From JACPLA01 sp964602055 (GTDB lineage: Bacteria; Bacteroidota; Ignavibacteria; UBA10030): a stretch of 64,000 nt of DNA. Under the pieces are notes generated by a model. It ran no database searches. It was not told where the DNA came from and was given only the letters and a program-made list of their open reading frames with translations. This document shows, one piece after another, positions 61,759 through 64,000 of the stretch. The stretch is from positions 1-64,000 of the forward strand of contig CAZRPU010000006.1 of NCBI GenBank assembly GCA_964602055.1, given 5' to 3'. The translations under genes were made by a program, and so were the position numbers. Each line of letters begins with the position of its first letter. The first letter of the stretch is position 1.

Positions 61759-62643
61759 ATGTCGATGCACAAAACTCCCGCCGTTATTCTTTTCTACAAG
61801 CCGTACGGCGTTCTTGCGCAATTCACTTCCGCAGATGGAAGATCCTGTCTCAAGGACTTTGGCCCTTTTCCTCCTGACGTTTATCCGGCCGGTCGGCTCG
61901 ATTTTGACAGCGAGGGGCTCCTTGTGCTCACAAACGATAGTGCCATCGGCAGGCGGCTCACCGAGCCCCGCTTCAATCATGAGAAGACTTATCTCGTGCA
62001 GGTTGAAGGAATCCCCGGAAAGGATGCCATCGAGCAACTCCGCAGTGGCCTCACCATCGCCGGTCACAGGACGAAACCTGCCGGCGCCAGGATTCTCGAC
62101 ACCCCCCCTTCCCTTCCCGAACGATCAGTTCCCATCAGAACGAGAAAGTCGAAACCAACATGCTGGCTCGAGATGACGCTGCGTGAGGGACGAAACAGAC
62201 AGGTGCGCCGGATGACCGCGGCTGTCGGTCATCCTACTCTGCGGCTGCTGAGAACGGCGATCGGGGCGTGGAGCCTTGCGAACCTTGCTCCGGGGGAACA
62301 TTACGCGCTCAACGAGGCGGAAATCGCACGCATGAGGCTGCGCTTCGGATTGAATGCGCCGGCCACCGGAACTTCGCGCGGGAGGAGAAAAAAAGAAACC
62401 CCGGCGCACCTTGGATACGCCGGGGTCAGGGAGGCTGTCATGAAATCTGCCGGCGCTCGCCAGCAGATCCACCTACTGGAACATCACTTGCCCATGGAAG
62501 GTTCCTGCGGTTCGCTGATAACCGCCCCTTCTCCGTTGATCCGGACAACGACCTTCGGGCCCGTGATCGTCGAAGGGTCGAATTCCTTCCCCTGCTCTTC
62601 CGCCTCGTGCTTCGCCTGCTTGATGAGTTCCTCCTTCGAATAG
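61759..62643 (+). CDS. rRNA large subunit pseudouridine synthase, RluE-like, with an odd C-terminal extension
   Basis: The first 200 residues form a complete RsuA/RluE-type synthase: ILFYKPYGVLAQFTS, YPAGRLDFDSEGLLVLTNDSAIGRRLTEP (catalytic Asp in GRLDFDSEG), KTYLVQVEG and LREGRNRQVRRMTAAVGHPTLRLLRTAIG. The remaining 90 residues are a Ser/Cys-rich reading without family character, and lie antisense to the DUF4920 gene. The frame continues past a terminator hairpin for that gene. A one-base change in the A-run near 62388 would place a stop at about 62452. The functional protein is therefore probably the first 215 residues. Confidence 0.85.
   Translation: MSMHKTPAVILFYKPYGVLAQFTSADGRSCLKDFGPFPPDVYPAGRLDFDSEGLLVLTNDSAIGRRLTEPRFNHEKTYLVQVEGIPGKDAIEQLRSGLTIAGHRTKPAGARILDTPPSLPERSVPIRTRKSKPTCWLEMTLREGRNRQVRRMTAAVGHPTLRLLRTAIGAWSLANLAPGEHYALNEAEIARMRLRFGLNAPATGTSRGRRKKETPAHLGYAGVREAVMKSAGARQQIHLLEHHLPMEGSCGSLITAPSPLIRTTTFGPVIVEGSNSFPCSSASCFACLMSSSFE
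62386..62426 (-). terminator. Terminator for the DUF4920 gene, inside the pseudouridine synthase frame
   Basis: ACCCCGGCG and CGCCGGGGT pair over an 11-base loop. On the minus strand they are followed by TTTCTTTTTTTC, a clear intrinsic terminator located 58 bases past the DUF4920 stop codon. Confidence 0.75.
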
Positions 62644-62978
62644 GTCTTCACAAAAACAACTCCTTCTCCCCGTACGGCTTTTCCTTTTCCATCCTTCGGG
62701 AACTCGATGACGCCGTCATCGACCTTGAACTGAATCGGAGTAGTGGCTGATGCATCGCTGATTTTGATCCAGCAGCCCATATTCTGACAGACTTCAGCAA
62801 TGGTCCCCTCGACCAGAACTCTGGTACCGTTGTACTTCTCCGGATTCCCCAGAATAAGGGCAAGAGGCGTAACGTCCTTGACCGTCAGGTCTTTGCCGTA
62901 CTTTTTCCCTTCCCCGCCAAAGCCCGAAGCCGAAACAAGGAGAATCGCCGCAACAATGATGTGCAAACGCTTTCTCAT
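62484..62978 (-). CDS. Exported DUF4920 protein
   Basis: 164 residues: signal peptide to about residue 22 (LHIIVAAILLVSASGFG), then TRVLVEGTIAEVCQNMGCWIKISD, the DUF4920 core with the CxxxGC motif that could bind metal, and a C-terminal tail. Function is unknown. Similar proteins are common in Bacteroidota periplasms. Has its own promoter upstream. The last 160 bases overlap the pseudouridine synthase frame. Confidence 0.82.
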   Translation of the reverse strand: MRKRLHIIVAAILLVSASGFGGEGKKYGKDLTVKDVTPLALILGNPEKYNGTRVLVEGTIAEVCQNMGCWIKISDASATTPIQFKVDDGVIEFPKDGKGKAVRGEGVVFVKTYSKEELIKQAKHEAEEQGKEFDPSTITGPKVVVRINGEGAVISEPQEPSMGK

Positions 62979-63015
62979 AAGATCATCCTTTCATAGAGAT
63001 AGAAGAACAAGTGAA

Positions 63016-63044
63016 AATATAATCAATAAATTGCAGGATGTCGA
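63016..63044 (-). promoter_or_regulatory. Candidate promoter for the DUF4920 gene
   Basis: On the minus strand TCGACA and TATATT are 17 bases apart, with a predicted leader of about 30 bases. A TATAAT at 63018-63023 on the plus strand overlaps it and could be the -10 of gltA, though no good -35 is seen for that direction. Confidence 0.45.
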
Positions 63045-63125
63045 TTTTCATGGAAGAATTTCAAAAAAATCCTTTATCTTGGGTGACCTTTCAGCCATTG
63101 CGAAGTATTTCCATAGGAGTTTTTC

Positions 63126-64000
63126 ATGCCCGAAACGCTTACGATTCTCGACAACCGAACCGGGAAAAAATACGAAATACCCGTTGAATTCGATACGATC
63201 AAGGCAATTGATCTGAGGCAAATCAAGGTCAACAACGATGATTTCGGGCTCATGTCCTATGATCCGGCGTTCATGAACACGGCTTCTGTAAAAAGCAGAA
63301 TAACCTTCATCGACGGTGACAAAGGGATATTGAGGTACAGAGGCTACCCCATTGAGCAGTTGGCCGAGCACTCCACATCCTTTTTGGAGGTAGCCTATCT
63401 TCTTCTCAAAGGTGAACTCCCAACGAAGAACCAGCGCGACACCTGGCGCAACACCATTCGGACGCATACCTTCGTCCACGAAAATGTGAAGAAGCTCATG
63501 GAAGCGTTCCGTTATGATGCTCATCCCATGGGCATGTTTATCAGCACGATCGCTGCCCTCACGACGTTTTATCCTGAAGCAAAGAGCATCTTCGACGCAG
63601 AAATCCGTCAGCGGCAAATTGCACGCCTGATTGCCAAGGTGCCGACGATTGCGGCCTTTTCGTACCGCCACTCGAAGGGAATGCCTTACATCTATCCGGA
63701 CAACTCCCTTACCTATGCGGGCAATTTCCTCAACATGATGTTTCAAATGGGATCCACATTGAGACAGCCCGATCCCACCCTGGAACATGCCCTTACGGTG
63801 CTCTTTATTCTGCATGCCGACCATGAGCAGAATTGCAGCGCCAGCGCCATGCGCGGCGTCGGCAGTTCGCACATCGACCCCTACTCCGCATGCGCTGCAG
63901 CATCTGCGGCGCTGTGGGGACCGCTGCACGGCGGCGCCAATGAGGCGGTCCTTCGCATGCTCGATCAGATCGGTACGATCCAGAATGTCCCGACATTCAT
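63126..64000 (+). CDS. gltA: Citrate synthase, N-terminal part (cut by window end)
   Basis: First TCA step, condensing acetyl-CoA and oxaloacetate. Starts at ATG 63126 with AGGAG seven bases upstream and runs off the window; 291 residues are seen of an expected 420-430. Matches the hexameric bacterial type: LDNRTGKKYEIPV, SRITFIDGDKGILRYRGYPIEQLAE, GMFISTIAALTTFYP, LHADHEQNCSASAMRGVGSSHIDPYSACAAASAALWGPLHGGANEAVL, where the His of ADHEQN and of PLHGGANE are active-site residues. Not in an operon with icd or acnA. Confidence 0.96.
   Translation, partial: MPETLTILDNRTGKKYEIPVEFDTIKAIDLRQIKVNNDDFGLMSYDPAFMNTASVKSRITFIDGDKGILRYRGYPIEQLAEHSTSFLEVAYLLLKGELPTKNQRDTWRNTIRTHTFVHENVKKLMEAFRYDAHPMGMFISTIAALTTFYPEAKSIFDAEIRQRQIARLIAKVPTIAAFSYRHSKGMPYIYPDNSLTYAGNFLNMMFQMGSTLRQPDPTLEHALTVLFILHADHEQNCSASAMRGVGSSHIDPYSACAAASAALWGPLHGGANEAVLRMLDQIGTIQNVPTF

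Noticed and set aside
1..64000. Search for CRISPR arrays, tRNA or rRNA genes, transposases, integrases and prophage genes
   Set aside because: No regularly spaced repeats, cloverleaf-like sequences, DDE or tyrosine-recombinase motifs, or phage proteins were seen.

Overview
The window reads as an ordinary chromosomal segment of a Gram-negative bacterium from the Bacteroidota/Chlorobiota/Ignavibacteria (FCB) side of the tree. The clues are a fused LpxC-FabZ protein, two tandem Skp/OmpH chaperones, a fused MoaC-MoaB protein, an archaeal-like (group II) geranylgeranylglyceryl phosphate synthase, a ClpS with the TF-type gate, and ClpC in place of ClpA. Against a typical member of class Bacteroidia, many intergenic regions carry an E. 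coli-like promoter (TTGAnn, 17 bp, TAnnnT). An Ignavibacteria-like or other deep-branching relative is my best guess; this is inference. I see no tRNA, rRNA, CRISPR, insertion sequence or prophage, and base composition looks even throughout.

Layout. 1-1.56 kb: end of a HIT hydrolase gene and icd, closed by a strong terminator. 1.57-7.9 kb (+): clpS, alaS, GGGPS, gmhA-like, a polyprenyl-phosphate sugar transferase and a small membrane protein, tightly packed. 7.9-15.2 kb (-): an envelope operon of a secreted 1,000-residue TPR protein, an outer-membrane barrel, a SPOR protein, ExbB, ExbD and TonB. 15.4-18.7 kb (-): carbamoyl-phosphate synthase large subunit split into two overlapping genes. 18.8-25.3 kb (-): MoaCB and a giant multi-GAF/PAS hybrid histidine kinase. 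25.5-28.3 kb (+): aconitase. 28.3-35 kb (-): an unknown lipoprotein/coiled-coil pair, MsrPQ, a HerA-type ATPase and a SpoIIE-type phosphatase. 34.9-39.9 kb (-): Cys-cluster protein, DinB, MutS, CPXCG protein and a Ddl-like ATP-grasp ligase, with a C39-like peptidase diverging from the ligase. 40.8-48.3 kb: DUF309 protein, two sodium-coupled amino-acid symporters in tandem, ApaG, a STAS/SpoIIAA-like protein, and an FAD/Fe-S D-lactate dehydrogenase-like enzyme. 48.3-58.5 kb (-): a ten-gene envelope operon, uppS-bamA-skp-skp-lpxD-lpxC/fabZ-lpxA-lipM-panB-surE. 58.6-64 kb: clpC, a cold-shock protein, a pseudouridine synthase, a DUF4920 protein and the start of citrate synthase.

How the genes fit together. 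Citrate synthase, aconitase and isocitrate dehydrogenase, the first three TCA steps, all lie here but in separate units. The long (-) operon covers undecaprenyl carrier synthesis, lipid A acylation, periplasmic chaperoning and barrel insertion. MoaCB supplies molybdopterin that MsrP would need. ClpS and ClpC are probably adaptor and unfoldase of one protease. The most interesting less-explained units are the TPR/barrel/SPOR/ExbBD/TonB operon, the lipoprotein/coiled-coil pair, the ATP-grasp/C39 pair, the split carB and the giant kinase.
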